64,000 nt of DNA from CAWUJK01 sp963922865 (lineage in GTDB: Bacteria; Patescibacteriota; Gracilibacteria; BD1-5; UBA6164), in assembly GCA_963922865.1 (NCBI GenBank), contig CAWUJK010000004.1:1-64000 (forward strand), written 5' to 3'. Within the stretch, counting starts at the first letter, position 1; each line of letters opens with the position of its first letter. Of this stretch, positions 20,968-32,531 are shown piece by piece. A model generated the notes under the pieces. It did no database searches and was not told the DNA's origin. It saw only the letters and a program-made list of their open reading frames with translations. A program made the translations under genes and the position numbers.

Positions 20968-22716
20968 TTAATTTATAATTAAATGGTTTGGATTAGCTAA
21001 ATTATAAAATTTTCCTTTTTTATTCATTAACTCATCATATTTTCACTGTTCTACTATTTTTCAATTCTCAAGCATAAATATTTTATCAGCATTTTGTATA
21101 GTAGAAAGTCTATGTGCTATAACTATGGAAGTTCTTCATTTCATAAGTTTATCAAGAGCTTTTTGAATAAGCTTTTCTGTTTTGTTATCAAGAGCTGAAG
21201 TTGCCTCATCAAGTATTAATATCTTAGGGTTTTTTAAAAATAATCTAGCTATTGATATTCTTTGTTTTTCTCATCAGCTAAGTTTTAAACCTCTTTCTCC
21301 AATTACAGTATTAATTCAATTTTTTAAACTAAATACAAAATAAGCTTCAGCTTTTTTTAGAGCTTTTTCTAGATCTTTGTTTGTAGCTTTGGGATTAGCA
21401 AAAAGTAAGTTTTCTTTTATGGATAGATTAAATAAACTATTATCTTGAGCTACTACTCATATATGAGATCTTAGTGATTTTTTAGATAGATTGGCTATAT
21501 TTTCTGAATCTAGGTATATTCATCATTTATTTGGTTCCCAAAATCTCAAAAGTAAATTAACTATAGTAGATTTTCAAGATCATGTATTTCATACCAGTGC
21601 TATTTTTTCTGATTGTTTTATTTTTAAATTTAGATTTTTAATTATCATTTTATTTTTTATATAAGAAAAGTCTATATTTTTAAATTCTATATCTCATTTA
21701 AAATTTTTGATTTTTTTTCATGAATATATATCTTCTTTTTTTAATCAATCAAATTCATCATACATTTTTTCAACAGATGTAATATTTTTAACCATATCAT
21801 TAAATCTATCTATCATAAACCCAATTGGAAAATATATCCATCAAATGTATGCAAAAATTAGAAATAATTCTGAAAATAATAATTGAGAATCAATAACTAA
21901 ATAAACTCAAAAACCTAACACCAGTATCCTTGATATCATTGTAAGAACAACAGTATATATATTTACAAAACTCCATTGTTTACCAAGATTATTTTGTTTT
22001 ATCAAAACTTTATCTAATAAACTTGACATATTTTTCAAAAACCTATTTTCTATATGAAGTGATTTAGTAAGCATAAACGAACTAAGTATATTTCATATAG
22101 TTCAATACATGGAGTCCCATTTGTCATTTAGTTTTCTTTGTTTTTTTGATAAAATTTTAATAGAAAAAATTCATATAATTATCATAACAGGTAACATACT
22201 AAGAGCTATTAAAGCCATTTTTAAATTTATGCTAACTATGATAGCTACTATTATTAAAATTCAGAAAATATTTTTTACAAAATCTCAAAAAATAAAATAT
22301 AAAAACCTCTCTTGTCAGTCAGTTCACCTATCATATATTTTATAAAGACTTCAATGTTTTTTTCACAAATACTCACTATATTTCATATAAACTATTTTAC
22401 TGTTGAATTTTTGGCATAAATTAATATAGTTTTTTTGATTAAGTTTATATACAAAAAAATATCTATGTATATATTGAAATATAATAGTTGTTATTATCAG
22501 AAGAAACCATATAAATAGATTATTTGATATTTTATCTCAATCAAACTCTCAAGTTTTTAGATAATTTTCTATTTCTACTATAATTTTTGTAAAAGCATAA
22601 GGTTCTAATACTGTTAAAACAGCCACTAAAAATGAGAATAAGATAATGCTAAAAAAATTTAATTTTCAAGAGCTAGAAATATGGCTTTGTAAAATTTTTT
22701 TGATTGTTTTAATCAT
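20968..22716 (-). CDS. ABC exporter, fused membrane and ATPase domains
   Basis: A 582-aa half transporter. Residues 1-320 form the six-helix membrane domain. The ATPase domain has Walker A GNTGSGKSTIVNLLLRF, signature LSGGEKQRISIARLF, Walker B ILILDEATSALDN and the H-loop VIAHRLSTI. Such MsbA-like exporters move lipids, peptides or drugs; the substrate is unknown. It starts 9 nt after secF, so the genes probably share a transcript. Homodimer expected. Confidence 0.92.
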
Positions 22717-22725
22717 CTTTTTATA

Positions 22726-23808
22726 TTAAACAACTATCTTATCTTCTGGTTTAATTATTTTTTCTCTATACTCACTTAATTTTTTATTTTTATTAAATTC
22801 ATAAAGTAAAGGAGAAGCTATAAATATAGAACTATATGTACCTATAATAGTACCAAAAATCATTGCTAGAACAAAACCTCTGATCGTTTCAGGTCCAAAA
22901 AAGAATATTGTTAAAAGAACAAAAAACAATGTTAAACTAGTAAATATACTTCTTCTCAAAGTATCTTTTATGGAAATAGATATTATCTCTTCTAGATTTT
23001 TTTTATTAACAAACTTTTTTATATTAGATCTTATTCTATCAAAGACCACTATCGTATCATTTATAGAATATCACAAAATAGTTAAAAGAGCAGTTACAAA
23101 AAATGTATCTATTTTAAACTCGGGAAAAATTATGGAAGTTACTATATATAGTCAAGTTGAAGCTAAAATATCATGAAACAAAGTAAAAATAGTTATTAAA
23201 GCAAAAGATATAATAGAAATACCACTTGCCACTCATGAAAAGGTATACATTATGTAAATACCAATAGCTATTATAGCTATTATTAAAGTCATTATAGCTG
23301 TATTTTTAATATAATCTCAAAAACTTTTTCATATATTTGTATATGAGCTTTCTTTTATTTCTTTATCATATGAGTTTAAAATATCTAAAGTTTTACTTCT
23401 AAAATCAGATTTTAAACTTGATAATATAGAACCAGATATTTTTTCTTTTGTCATTTTACTATCTGTTTTTAATATTTCTAAATCTTTATTTGTAGGTTTT
23501 ATAGTATTATATCAAGTTACAAGAGATATTTTATCTTCTCAAGAAATTTTTATTAAAGAAATTGAGTTTATTATTTCAGTGTTGTTATATCTTATTTTTT
23601 TTGACTCTTTTAATAATTTAGATTTTATCTCATCTAGATTTAAGTTTCATATTTTATAATCATATTCAGCTTGAGTTCATCATGTCATGTCTATTCAATA
23701 ATTGAGGTTTCAAAACATAAATATAGCAAAAGATAAAACCAAAATTATTGATGAAACAATAAAATATATGTATCTATTTTTTATAATATTTGAGATCATT
23801 TTATTCAT
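22726..23808 (-). CDS. secF: Protein translocase subunit SecF
   Basis: The 360-aa SecF assists proton-driven protein export through SecYEG. It shows an N-terminal helix (residues 1-35), NYGIDMTGGTQAEYDY (family: GIDFTGG), a periplasmic loop and five C-terminal helices. TLFHDILASTGLYI and the SINDTIVVFDRIRSN motif follow. SecD is not adjacent, unlike the usual secDF order. Its upstream region holds a perfect 14-bp inverted repeat shared with the divergent dedA. Confidence 0.93.
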
Positions 23809-23879
23809 ATTTAATTTTTTAATAACTATATTTTATAAAAAAATAATAAAAAGCAAGAATAACTTGTAAAAATAAACTT

Positions 23880-23908
23880 TTTTAATAAACTTTTAAAGTT
23901 TATTAAAA
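23880..23908. promoter_or_regulatory. Perfect 14-bp inverted repeat between secF and dedA
   Basis: TTTTAATAAACTTT and AAAGTTTATTAAAA flank a single central base. A partial third copy of AATAAACTTT lies directly upstream at 23871-23880. No T tract follows in either direction, so an operator for a dimeric regulator is more likely than a terminator. Confidence 0.4.
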
Positions 23909-23930
23909 TAACTATTAAAAATTTAAATCA

Positions 23931-24674
23931 ATGAAAATTTTAGCTGATTATTTAATAAAATTTTTCATATTTCTAAGTATAGCTATAGCTATATTAACTC
24001 TTTTAAAACCTGAATTAGTTAAAGATTTTATAGAGTGGATAAAAGTTATAATCATAAATTTGTGAAATTTAAATTATATAATAATTTTTATATCTAGTTT
24101 AGTTGAAAGTTTTCCCGTTGTATGAGTAGTAGTTCCAGGGCAAAACATATTAATGATAGTTTGAGGTTTTTTTGCTTTGAATTCAAAAATAAATTTTATT
24201 TTTACTATTATTATAGCTAGTTTATGAGCTATAATATCAAACTTTATTTGATATTATTTGTGAAAAATATATTGAAAAACTTTTTTTGAAAAATATTGAT
24301 TATGGTTTTGAATATGAGAAACAGAAGTTAAATATTTAGAAAAATCAATTAATAAATGGTGAGCTTGGTGAATAATATTATGAAAATTTCATAATTTATT
24401 TAGAGCTTTTATTCCTTTTATTGCGTGATCTGTTTGAATGAAAACAAAAGCTTTTTGGATTTATAATATAATTTGATCTATAATTCGGTCAGCTTTAATA
24501 GTGGTATTATGAGTATTTTTTGCTGAATATTACGAAAAAATAATTGATTATTTTTGATATATTATGCTAGTAATTTTTATATTTATTATATTATATATTT
24601 ATAAATTTAAAAAGAAACAATTTATAAAATACTGGAATGAAAAAAATGAAGAAATGAGTAGAAAGTATAATTAA
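23931..24674 (+). CDS. DedA family membrane protein
   Basis: The 247-aa product has the DedA/SNARE-associated fold: SSLVESFPVVGVVVPGQNILMIVGG, then GYYLGKYIGKTFFEKYG, and LGKFHNLFRAFIPFIAGSVGM. The last conserved block is IYNIIGSII-X-SALIVV. DedA proteins act in undecaprenyl-phosphate or phospholipid recycling and membrane potential maintenance. X (codon CGG at 24486) is Trp in the family, as in YNVSGALLWVLL of E. coli DedA from memory. Unusual N-terminal helix of about 40 aa before the core. Confidence 0.88.
24486..24488 (+). other. In-frame CGG codon at a conserved DedA Trp position
   Basis: Codon 186 of the DedA protein is CGG. The DedA family has a conserved Trp at this point (G-A-L-L-W), and an Arg would sit in the middle of a hydrophobic helix. 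Confidence 0.6.
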
Positions 24675-24683
24675 AAAATTTTG

Positions 24684-25658
24684 ATGAAAAATAAATTAAA
24701 CGAAAAATTTTTAGAAAAAATAAATAAAATTTATTCTAAAAAACAATTAGAAATAATAGAAAAATGATTTAAAAAATCAAAACCTAGTGTATTTAGAATA
24801 AATAAACTTAAAAATGGTTTTGATGTATTAAATGAATTTAGCAAACATGGTTATAAGCTAGAAAAAATTCTTTTTTTAGATGATGCTTATAAAATAATAA
24901 AAAAATGAAATATCAAATTATCCTCTATGGTTTCTTTTAAACAATGATATATTTATCTTCAATGAATAAGTAGTCAAATACCTGTAGAAATAATAGATTT
25001 TCCAAAAAATAGTAAAAACCTTAAAGTCCTTGATTTAACATCAGCTCCATGATGAAAATCTACTCAAATTTCTTGAAAAATGAAAAATATCTGAGAAATA
25101 TATGCTTGTGAAAATAATAGTATAAGAATGGAAAAATTAAAATATACTATAAAGAATTTGTGAGCCTTAAATATAAAAACAATAAAACTTGATTCAAATA
25201 AACTAAATAAAGTTTTTCAAGAATGATATTTTGATATTATTTTAGCAGATTTGCCTTGTAGCGCTGAAGGAAGAATAAATTTAAACTCAGAAAAATCATA
25301 TAAATATCTTGAAAAACCAAATATAAATAAGATAAACTATAAAAAACAAAAAGAAATACTAAAAAGCAATATTTCTTTGCTTAAAACTTGATGACAAATC
25401 ATATATTCAACATGTACTTTAGACCCTTTAGAAAATGAATGAGTAGTCCATTTTTTATTATCGAACTTTAAAGGATTAGAAGTTCAAAACATATCTAGTT
25501 TTTTTGAGCAAAAATGATTAAAAAATATTTCAATGACTTGAATAAAAAAATATGATAAATATATTTTTAAAAATGAAATACAAAATTCTATAAGAATATT
25601 ACCATGAATATATAATGAATGATTTTTTATAGTAAAATTAATAAAAAAACTAGGTTAA
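24684..25658 (+). CDS. RsmB/NOP2-family rRNA or tRNA m5C methyltransferase
   Basis: The 324-aa SAM enzyme makes 5-methylcytosine in RNA. Motif I is LDLTSAPGGKSTQIS, motif IV ADLPCSAEGRIN with the catalytic PC, and motif VI IIYSTCTLDPLENEGVV with the TCTL catalytic Cys. IQGISSQIP-like residues precede motif I. It lacks an obvious N-terminal NusB-like domain, so it is closer to the shorter RsmF/TrmB-type members. A hairpin terminator overlaps its stop codon. Confidence 0.9.
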
Positions 25659-25669
25659 CTAGTTTTTTT
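25644..25669. terminator. Terminator shared by convergent genes
   Basis: AAAAAACTAG and CTAGTTTTTT pair around GTTAA, spanning the stop of the methyltransferase gene and touching the stop of the convergent gene at 25668. Confidence 0.75.
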
Positions 25670-26276
25670 ACAATTCTGAAAAGATTTCATTAAAAATATC
25701 ATCACTACCATCATCTTCTTCTTCCTTGTTTGTTTCTCATTTTGTTTCATCTAATCTATCTTGATTATTTCAATTTTCTTTTTCTCAAGTTTTGCCTTCT
25801 GCCTGAGAGTTTCATTCATTGCTTTCTTCAAAAATAGATTTGAATATATTATCAACTTCTTCATCTTCTTTATTTTCTTTCTTAGCTTTATCTAAAGTTT
25901 CTTTGTGTATCTCAGAAAAAGTTCATTTTTTATTTATTTCTTCAACTTTATTGGTTTTTAAAAATTTTTCTAAGGTTAATAGTTTGTTATTATCTTTAAC
26001 ATAGCTAGTGTTATTAATTTTATAGATTTTAGTTTCTTTTATTTTCTCTATTTTTCAAGCTTTTTTAATATATTTTTGACCTGCTATAGTGTAAAATTTA
26101 ACATTTTCTACTTTTTTTAATTTAGCATTTTCTTTTATATATCATTCTCAGTTGATATAAAAAATTTTAGCCATAAGTAAATCATCACTATTAAGAGTTG
26201 TTTTTACTCAAGTAGTAGCAAAACTTGAACTTAAAGTTAATATAAATAATAATATTATTGTAAATATTTTTTTCAT
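25668..26276 (-). CDS. Secreted repeat protein with acidic tail, 202 aa
   Basis: Signal peptide at residues 1-20 (MKKIFTIILLFILTLSSSFA). Residues 35-105 contain three similar beta units of about 23 residues, each with a Tyr-[IV]-x4-Tyr-[IV]-Lys core: FYINGEGYIKENAKLKK, FYTIAGQKYIKKAGKIEK and IYKINNTSYVKDNNKL. The C-terminal 70 residues are strongly acidic with two related motifs, DNIFKSIFEES and DDIFNEIFSEL. An exported protein with SH3-like or cell-wall-binding repeats is plausible, not proven. Confidence 0.65.
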
Positions 26277-26330
26277 AATTTTTAGTTTTAATATATAAAA
26301 ATTTAATTACATATATATTAAAACATATTT

Positions 26331-27842
26331 TTAAGAATTATGCAAATATTTAACTTTTTCTAATATATAAATGCTAAAAATGTATAAAATAAAAATAAAA
26401 CAAGCGTATAATACATCAAAATAAATGTTTATACTAAAAGAAACAATTAAAAAATTTAATGCTAAATACGATAAAAATCACAATAAAAATACATAAATAA
26501 TAAACATATAAGGGATATCAAATTTTATTATTTTTCTTGACTCTATATAAACTAAAAATAGAAAAACTATTTGTGTTAAAACAGTTGCTATTCATGCTCA
26601 AACAAAACTATAGTAAGGTATTAAAACAATGTTTCAAACTATATTAACTATAGTTAATATTATACTTATTTTTAAAAGTTTTTTTTGATTATTAGTAGCA
26701 ATAAGTAAATATGAGAAAATTATTCCAAGATAAAAGAAAAGTATCATGAAAAATATAATTCAAAAAGCATCAGATGAAGTAAACATATTTAAGTTGGTTT
26801 GTTCTAAATATTGAGAGTTTGCTATTATTTTTACTATATTATCTTTTAAAATAAGACCAAAAAAAATTATTATTATTCAAAAACTAAACATAACTTTAAA
26901 AGCATTTTGTACTATATTTTTTATTTTTGAAATTTCTTTATTTTTATAATTTTCTGATAATCATGGGAGTAATGAGTTCATAAAAAATGATGCTATTATC
27001 ATAAAAACATCCATTATTTTTAATGGTAAGCTATACAAAGCTATACTTCTATCAGCTATTAAACCTTTTTCCATTAAACTTATCAAAACAATATCTATTT
27101 TGGTATACACAACAGATAAAAATAAAGCAATTGCGTAAGGTAAACTTTTTAAAAAAATTTTTTTTATATAAACTAAGTCAAACCCTAATTTTATTTTAGT
27201 TATAGTTCTTGCATAAAAATAATTTAGAAGCATGTTTATAAACATTCATAATGTTACTATTGCTATTATTACCAAAAAAGTAGTTTTGAGCTGAGTTTCT
27301 ATGATATCATTAGACTTAAGTTCATGATAATCTATAGGAAATAAATATTTTATAACAAAAAAACTAGCTAAAAGTACAAAAATCTTATTCATTACAACTG
27401 ATAATAAAGAAAATTCCATTTTCATATGAGCTTGCATTAAAGCAAGTAAGCTTGAATTTATAAGTGAAAAAAAAGTAAATATAGATGCAATAAAAATCGC
27501 AAATAAAACTATATTTTCATTATATCAAGGTAAAAACGATGCAACAGTCACAGATAAAAATATAACAAAAATAGCACTAAATAATCTTAAACTAAGTATA
27601 TTTGAAAATATGTATTGTGTTTTTTCTTTATTTTCTCATATTTCTTTAACAGATATAGCATATAATCATAAATCAACTAAAAAAGCAAAAATAAATATAT
27701 AGTTAAAAACTTTATTATAAATTCAAAAAAGCTCTAGAGTAAAATAATTTGTTATTAAGCTTAAAAAAAAGATTGTTATTATTGCTGTAATAACTTTAGC
27801 TAATATTTGGGATATAGTAGATGAGATTATTTTTTTTAACAT
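26331..27842 (-). CDS. Polysaccharide flippase of the Wzx/MurJ (MOP) superfamily
   Basis: The 503-aa product is almost entirely hydrophobic with about 12-14 helices. It starts MLKKIISSTISQILAKVITA, the usual beginning of oligosaccharide-lipid flippases, and has SLPYAIALFLSVVYTKIDIV in the middle. It would flip lipid-linked sugars or lipid II across the membrane, using carriers made by uppS. Wzx or MurJ cannot be told apart by eye. Confidence 0.82.
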
Positions 27843-27861
27843 AGTTTAATTTTTAGAAAAT

Positions 27862-28944
27862 CTAATTATTAAATTTAAATAATAATACATCTCAATCTTG
27901 AACTATGTAATCTTTTCACTCTAATGATACTTTTCAAGCTTCTCTTGATTTTGTCCATCAGTCATTTTCCACTAAGTCTTTCCAATTAACTTTATCTGCT
28001 TTTATAAACCCTTTTTCAAAATCTGTATGAATAATTCAAGCTGCCTGAGGAGCACTACTTCCCTTTTTAATAGTCCAGGCTCTTACTTCTTTAACTCAAG
28101 CAGTAAAATAATACATTAATCCTAAAGCCTCATAACTAGCTTTTATTAAATCATCTAACCCTGTTGTTTTTAGTCACATATCATCTAAAAACTCTTTTTT
28201 TTCTTCTAAAGACATATCTATCATATCAGATTCAAGTTTAGCACAAATTCCAACTATTTTTTGTTTTCATGAAATTTTTAATATAGATTTAAGTTCTTCA
28301 CTAGAACTATTCATCATATCCTCAGATACATTACAAGCATAAACAAATGTTTTATTTGTTAGTAAGTGTAAATCTTTTATAGCTTCTATTTCTTCTTCTA
28401 CCAAATTCATATCAGTAACTAGAATTCATTTATTCAATTTTTCTTTTATTTTTTCATAAGTTTTAATTGCAAAATCTATATTCTTATCTGTTCTAGCTTT
28501 TTTACCATCTGAAATTATTCTTTTATTGATTGTTTCTAGGTCTGCCATTATGAGTTCAGTATTTATAATTTCTATATCTGATTTAGGGTTTATTTTTCAA
28601 TTCACATGGATAATATCAGAATCTTCAAATATTCTAACAACTTGTAAAATAGCATCTACTTCTCTTATGTTGGCAAGAAATTTATTACCTAGTCACTCTC
28701 ATGAATTAGCTCATTTAACTATACCAGCAATATCAGTGAACTCAACATGTGCTGGTATAATTTTTTCTCAATTTACAGCTTTTCTTATTTTTTCTAACCT
28801 ATCATCATTAACATTAACTATTCAAATATTTGGTTCTATAGTACAAAAAGGAAAGTTTTGTGCATCAGCTCAATAGTTATTAGTCAAAGCATTAAAAAGA
28901 GTAGATTTTCAGACATTTGGTAATCAAACAATACCTATTTTCAT
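27862..28944 (-). CDS. ychF: Ribosome-binding ATPase YchF
   Basis: A 360-aa Obg-family NTPase, length as in E. coli (363). G1 is MKIGIVGLPNVGKSTLFNAL, followed by YGADAQNFPFCTIEPN, G3 VDFTDIAGIVKGANSGEGLG-like and the NxxE motif region. The C-terminal TGS domain has GVKEVRAWTIKKGSSAPQAA and VLLFKFNN at the end. TGA encodes most of the invariant glycines in these motifs. Confidence 0.96.
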
Positions 28945-28973
28945 AATTTTTTAGATTAATTTTAATTTTTAAG

Positions 28974-29030
28974 AATTATATAAAAAATATATTTTAAAGC
29001 AAAAATAAAAGCTTTTTAGCTTTTATTTTT
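28974..29030. repeat. 57-bp direct repeat, left copy (holds toxin terminator)
   Basis: Matches 29559-29615 at all but three positions. It contains a hairpin of AAAAATAAAAGC and GCTTTTATTTTT, which on the minus strand is a terminator overlapping the toxin stop codon. Confidence 0.85.
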
Positions 29031-29348
29031 GAGTTCATTTAAAATTATTTTTTTAGCTTTTATTATATCTTGAAAAAAAATATTTTCTAAATCATTTTTT
29101 GAGTAAATATAGAGTGGAATTGCATTATCTTTGTTAAGAAAAAGTATGATAACTCTAAATCATCCTCTTTTTCAAATTGGAATTGAAGAATTTTTTATCC
29201 TGAATTTATAAACTCAATTTCATAAATCAGAATAAGGTTCAATGTTTATATTTCGTTCAAATATATCAATATCATTAACTATTTTAGGAAATTTTCTTTT
29301 TAACTTATTAAATTGTGAATTAAAGAATTTTGTTCTTATTATATTCAT
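29016..29348 (-). CDS. RelE/HigB-type toxin of a type II toxin-antitoxin pair
   Basis: The 110-aa protein has the RelE/HigB-like layout: a basic N-terminal helix (FFNSQFNKLKRKFPK), then the beta-sheet block YKFRIKNSSIPIGKRGGFRV, VIILF and PLYIYSKNDLENI, and a C-termin­al helix. Related proteins of the family carry similar R[IL]KN, G-K-x-GG-[FY]-R and L-x-I-Y-S-K-x-D phrases. It is probably a ribosome-dependent mRNA endonuclease. The ATG lies inside the antitoxin gene (10-nt overlap), so translation is coupled. CGA codon at FE-X-NINIE. Confidence 0.75.
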
Positions 29349-29527
29349 AAAACTTTTTTTAGATTGATATTTAAATCTATATCAGTTTCGTTGTTTATTA
29401 ATTTATTTTTAGTATTTTTATCTTGTTCTAATTCAATGTGTTGTGATAATAATATATCTATAACATCGGGATTAGAATCTATAAGTGGTTTATATTTATC
29501 TGAAATTTCAACTGCAATTTTAGACAT
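29339..29527 (-). CDS. Putative antitoxin, 62 aa
   Basis: The small acidic protein (MSKIAVEISDKYKPLIDSNP) directly precedes and overlaps the RelE-type toxin gene, the standard antitoxin-first order. With TGA as Gly it ends VLGI before TAA. An ordered N-terminal part is followed by an Asp/Asn/Lys-rich tail, which would wrap the toxin. No DNA-binding fold is recognised with confidence. Confidence 0.6.
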
Positions 29528-29558
29528 GATAATTCTTATTATATAAATAATTTATTTA

Positions 29559-29615
29559 AATTATATAAAAAATATGTTTTAAAGCAAAAATAAAAGCTTT
29601 TTAACTTTTATTTTA
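29559..29615. repeat. 57-bp direct repeat, right copy (terminator of DsbA-like gene)
   Basis: Same sequence as 28974-29030 with three differences. It holds the same hairpin, here 48 nt downstream of the stop of the gene at 29663-30901, and on the minus strand it is a terminator. Confidence 0.85.
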
Positions 29616-29662
29616 TATCCTTTGAAAAATATAGGCTTAAAACCTTTAGCGTTACTTAATTA

Positions 29663-30901
29663 TTATGGTATAAAATTTTCAATGTAAACATTATTAATAT
29701 AATTTATTATATCTTTCATAAGTAAACTTTTCTTGTCTTTTTTATGTTTCAACTTAGCTTTAATTTTATTTACTTTTTTATATAAATAATAAGCCTGATT
29801 ATTATTTAGCTTTAAAAATAAATTATCTACCTTATTAAATACATCAATTAGTTTTTTATTGTTTTTGTGTTTTTCTCTAATAATTAAAATATTATGGTCT
29901 CTTTTTTTATTAATAATTTTTATTTTATCAACTAGTAAACTATCTATAGTTTTAATAAATATTTCTGTTGGATAAGCTCATGAAATTACTTCATATTCTC
30001 ATGTTTTATTATTTATAATAACATTTCAAGGAGTTCAAGTTATTCAGAAAATTTTAGATCAATAAGACATTTGATTTTTTATTTTTTCATCATATTTTCA
30101 TGATTTTATACAATTTTCTAATTTTTCTTTGTTTACTCAAAGCTTAACAGATTCTTTTATCATAAATTTTTTAGTAGAATTTTGGTTTTCAAAAGATATT
30201 TCTATTAGATTATAAAAAATATCAGATCATTTTTGCTTAGAACTACATTCTAAAATTTGAGATGCTGTAAATGCGTTTTTATGAAAAGAAAGAGGAAAAT
30301 GATTAAGTATAATGTTTACACTATTTGGGTATTTATTTTTTATATCTTTAGGTGTTCAATTATTATGTAATCTTGCACAAAATGGACATTCTAAATCAGA
30401 ATACTCTATCCATGTAATTTGAGCATTTTTATTTCAATTAATATATGAATTTTCTTTTACTTTTTTTAATTTAGATTCATCTAAAACTTTAAATCCTCTA
30501 TCACTTCTTTTCTCAAACGGATCAAATCTGGCTCAAATAATTAATGAATATTTACTATTTGGAAGTTTATATAGAAATTTATCAATATTTGGATCAATAT
30601 TATTATTATTAAACAAAATTGCTGGTAAATATTTTATATTATTTTTTTGTAAATATTCTTTTATTTTATGATCTGAAAAATCATATTTATAAATATTAGA
30701 ATTTTTTAAGGAATCTATAGTTTTTACTTGCTTAATAATTTGATCTAGTGCTACTTTCTTATCTCTAGAATCAAAAATAATTATTATATCATTTGATAAT
30801 AATTCTAACTCCATTATATCTATTTTATCTTCAGCAAAAATAAAAGGAAAACTAAATATGTTGAAAACAAAAGTAAATAATATAGCTAACAATTTTTTCA
30901 T
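29663..30901 (-). CDS. DsbA-family thiol-disulfide oxidoreductase, two-domain
   Basis: The 412-aa protein has a signal peptide (MKKLLAILFTFVFNIFSF) and an N-terminal thioredoxin-like segment without CxxC. The catalytic DsbA domain has WIEYSDLECPFCARLH (CPFC) and FPLSFHKNAFTASQILEC, then a cis-Pro loop ITGTPGNVIIN. The C-terminus is a basic helical extension of about 80 aa. It would oxidise or exchange disulfides of exported proteins outside the membrane. Its own terminator is the right copy of the 57-bp repeat. Confidence 0.87.
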
Positions 30902-30917
30902 AATTATATTTTAAAAA

Positions 30918-32525
30918 TTAAATATTTTTGAGTGCTGCCTCTACTAAACCTAAAAATAAAGGATGGGGATTTTCAAGTCTTGATTTAAATTCTGGATGTG
31001 CCTGGGTCGCTATAAAATAAGGATGATCTTTAAGTTCAATAAATTCTACCAATTTTTTATCTTTAGAAGTTCAACAAATCACAAGTCAAGCTTTTTCTAA
31101 ATCTTTAACATATTTTGGATTAAGCTCAAATCTATGCCTATGTCTTTCAACTACATTAGTTTTTTTATACAATTTTTCTGCCAAACTTCATTTTTTAAGT
31201 AATGCTTCATAATTTCAAAGCCTCATAGTTCATCATTTATTTTTTAGCTTTTTTTGTTTTTCCATTATATCAATAACTTTATGTTTGGTTTTTTTGTCAA
31301 ACTCACTTGAATGTGCTTCTTTTAGATTGATCATATTTCTTGCATATTCTATAACAGCAACTTGCATTCAAAGGCATATTCAAAGATATGGTATATTATT
31401 TATACGGGCAAAATTTGTTCAATTTATCATTCATTCCACTCACCTATTTCAAAATCATCAAGGAATTATTATAGCATCCATTTTGGAGTTTTCTCTCAAG
31501 CTACTTAGTTTTTCTTCATAAAATTTATTTTCAAGTAATTCAGAGTCAAGCCAATTTATATTTATTTTACTATTTTTTTTAGCTCAACTATGAACTAGTG
31601 ACTCAATTATTGATTTATATGTATCAGGATACTCAGTGTATTTTCATATTATAGAAATAGTTATTTCTTTACTAGGGTTGATTATTTTTGAAACTATTTT
31701 ATTCCAAGAAGATAAGTTTGATTTTTTATTATGATAATTAAAATAATCAAGAATTATTTTATCAACTTTTTGGTCCTTAAATTTTTTGGGAACTTCATAT
31801 ATACTAGAAACATTTTTTCATTCAATTATATTTTTTTTATCTATATCACACATCATTGATATTTTAAGGGCAGTTTTATCATCTATTTTTTTTGAAGTTC
31901 TACATATAAGCATATTAGCATTTATTCAATATTCTCTTAATTTTGAAATACTATATTGAATAGGTTTAGTTTTTATTTCTCAAGAAAAATCTAGTTCTAT
32001 TAGTAGACTTAAATGTATATAAAAAACATTTCAAGCTCAGATATCTCTTTTAAGTTCTCTTATTGATTCTAAAAAAGGTAGGGCTTCTATATCTCACACT
32101 GTTCATCAAACTTCTACTATCAATATATCATTATCTTTTGCTGCTTCTAATATGCTAGATTTTATTTCTCATGTAATATGAGGTATAATTTGGACTGTTT
32201 TTCCTAAATATTCTCATTTTCTTTCTTTATTTATTACATTTAAGTATATACTTCAAGTTGTTATATTATTTTGTTTTGATAAGTCAATATCTAGAAACCT
32301 TTCATAGTTTCATATATCTAAATCGGTTTCTGCTCAATCTTTAGTTACAAATACTTCTCAGTGTTCATAAGGGCTCATAGTTCAAGCATCTACTTGTAGA
32401 TATGGGTCCATTTTTAAAACTGAAACTTTAAGTCATGAACTTTTAAGTAATTTAGCTATACTTGAAACTGTTACTCATTTTCATAATCATGATACTGGTC
32501 ATCATGTAACAAATATTAATTTCAT
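30918..32525 (-). CDS. pyrG: CTP synthase
   Basis: Aminates UTP to CTP using glutamine. The 535-aa enzyme has the amidoligase P-loop in VSGLGKGVTVSS, KMDPYLQVDAGTMSPYEHGE, DLDIGNYERFLD, VEVGGTVGDIEALPFLE and the glutaminase domain. That domain shows IIPGGFGNRGVEG, the nucleophile Cys in YLGICLGMQVAVIE, and the HPE triad residues in QAHPEFKSR. The CGT in ARINNIPYLG reads as Arg, as expected. It starts 6 nt before the end of the valS stop (32532), so the genes are probably co-transcribed. Confidence 0.96.
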
Positions 32526-32531
32526 ATTTTT

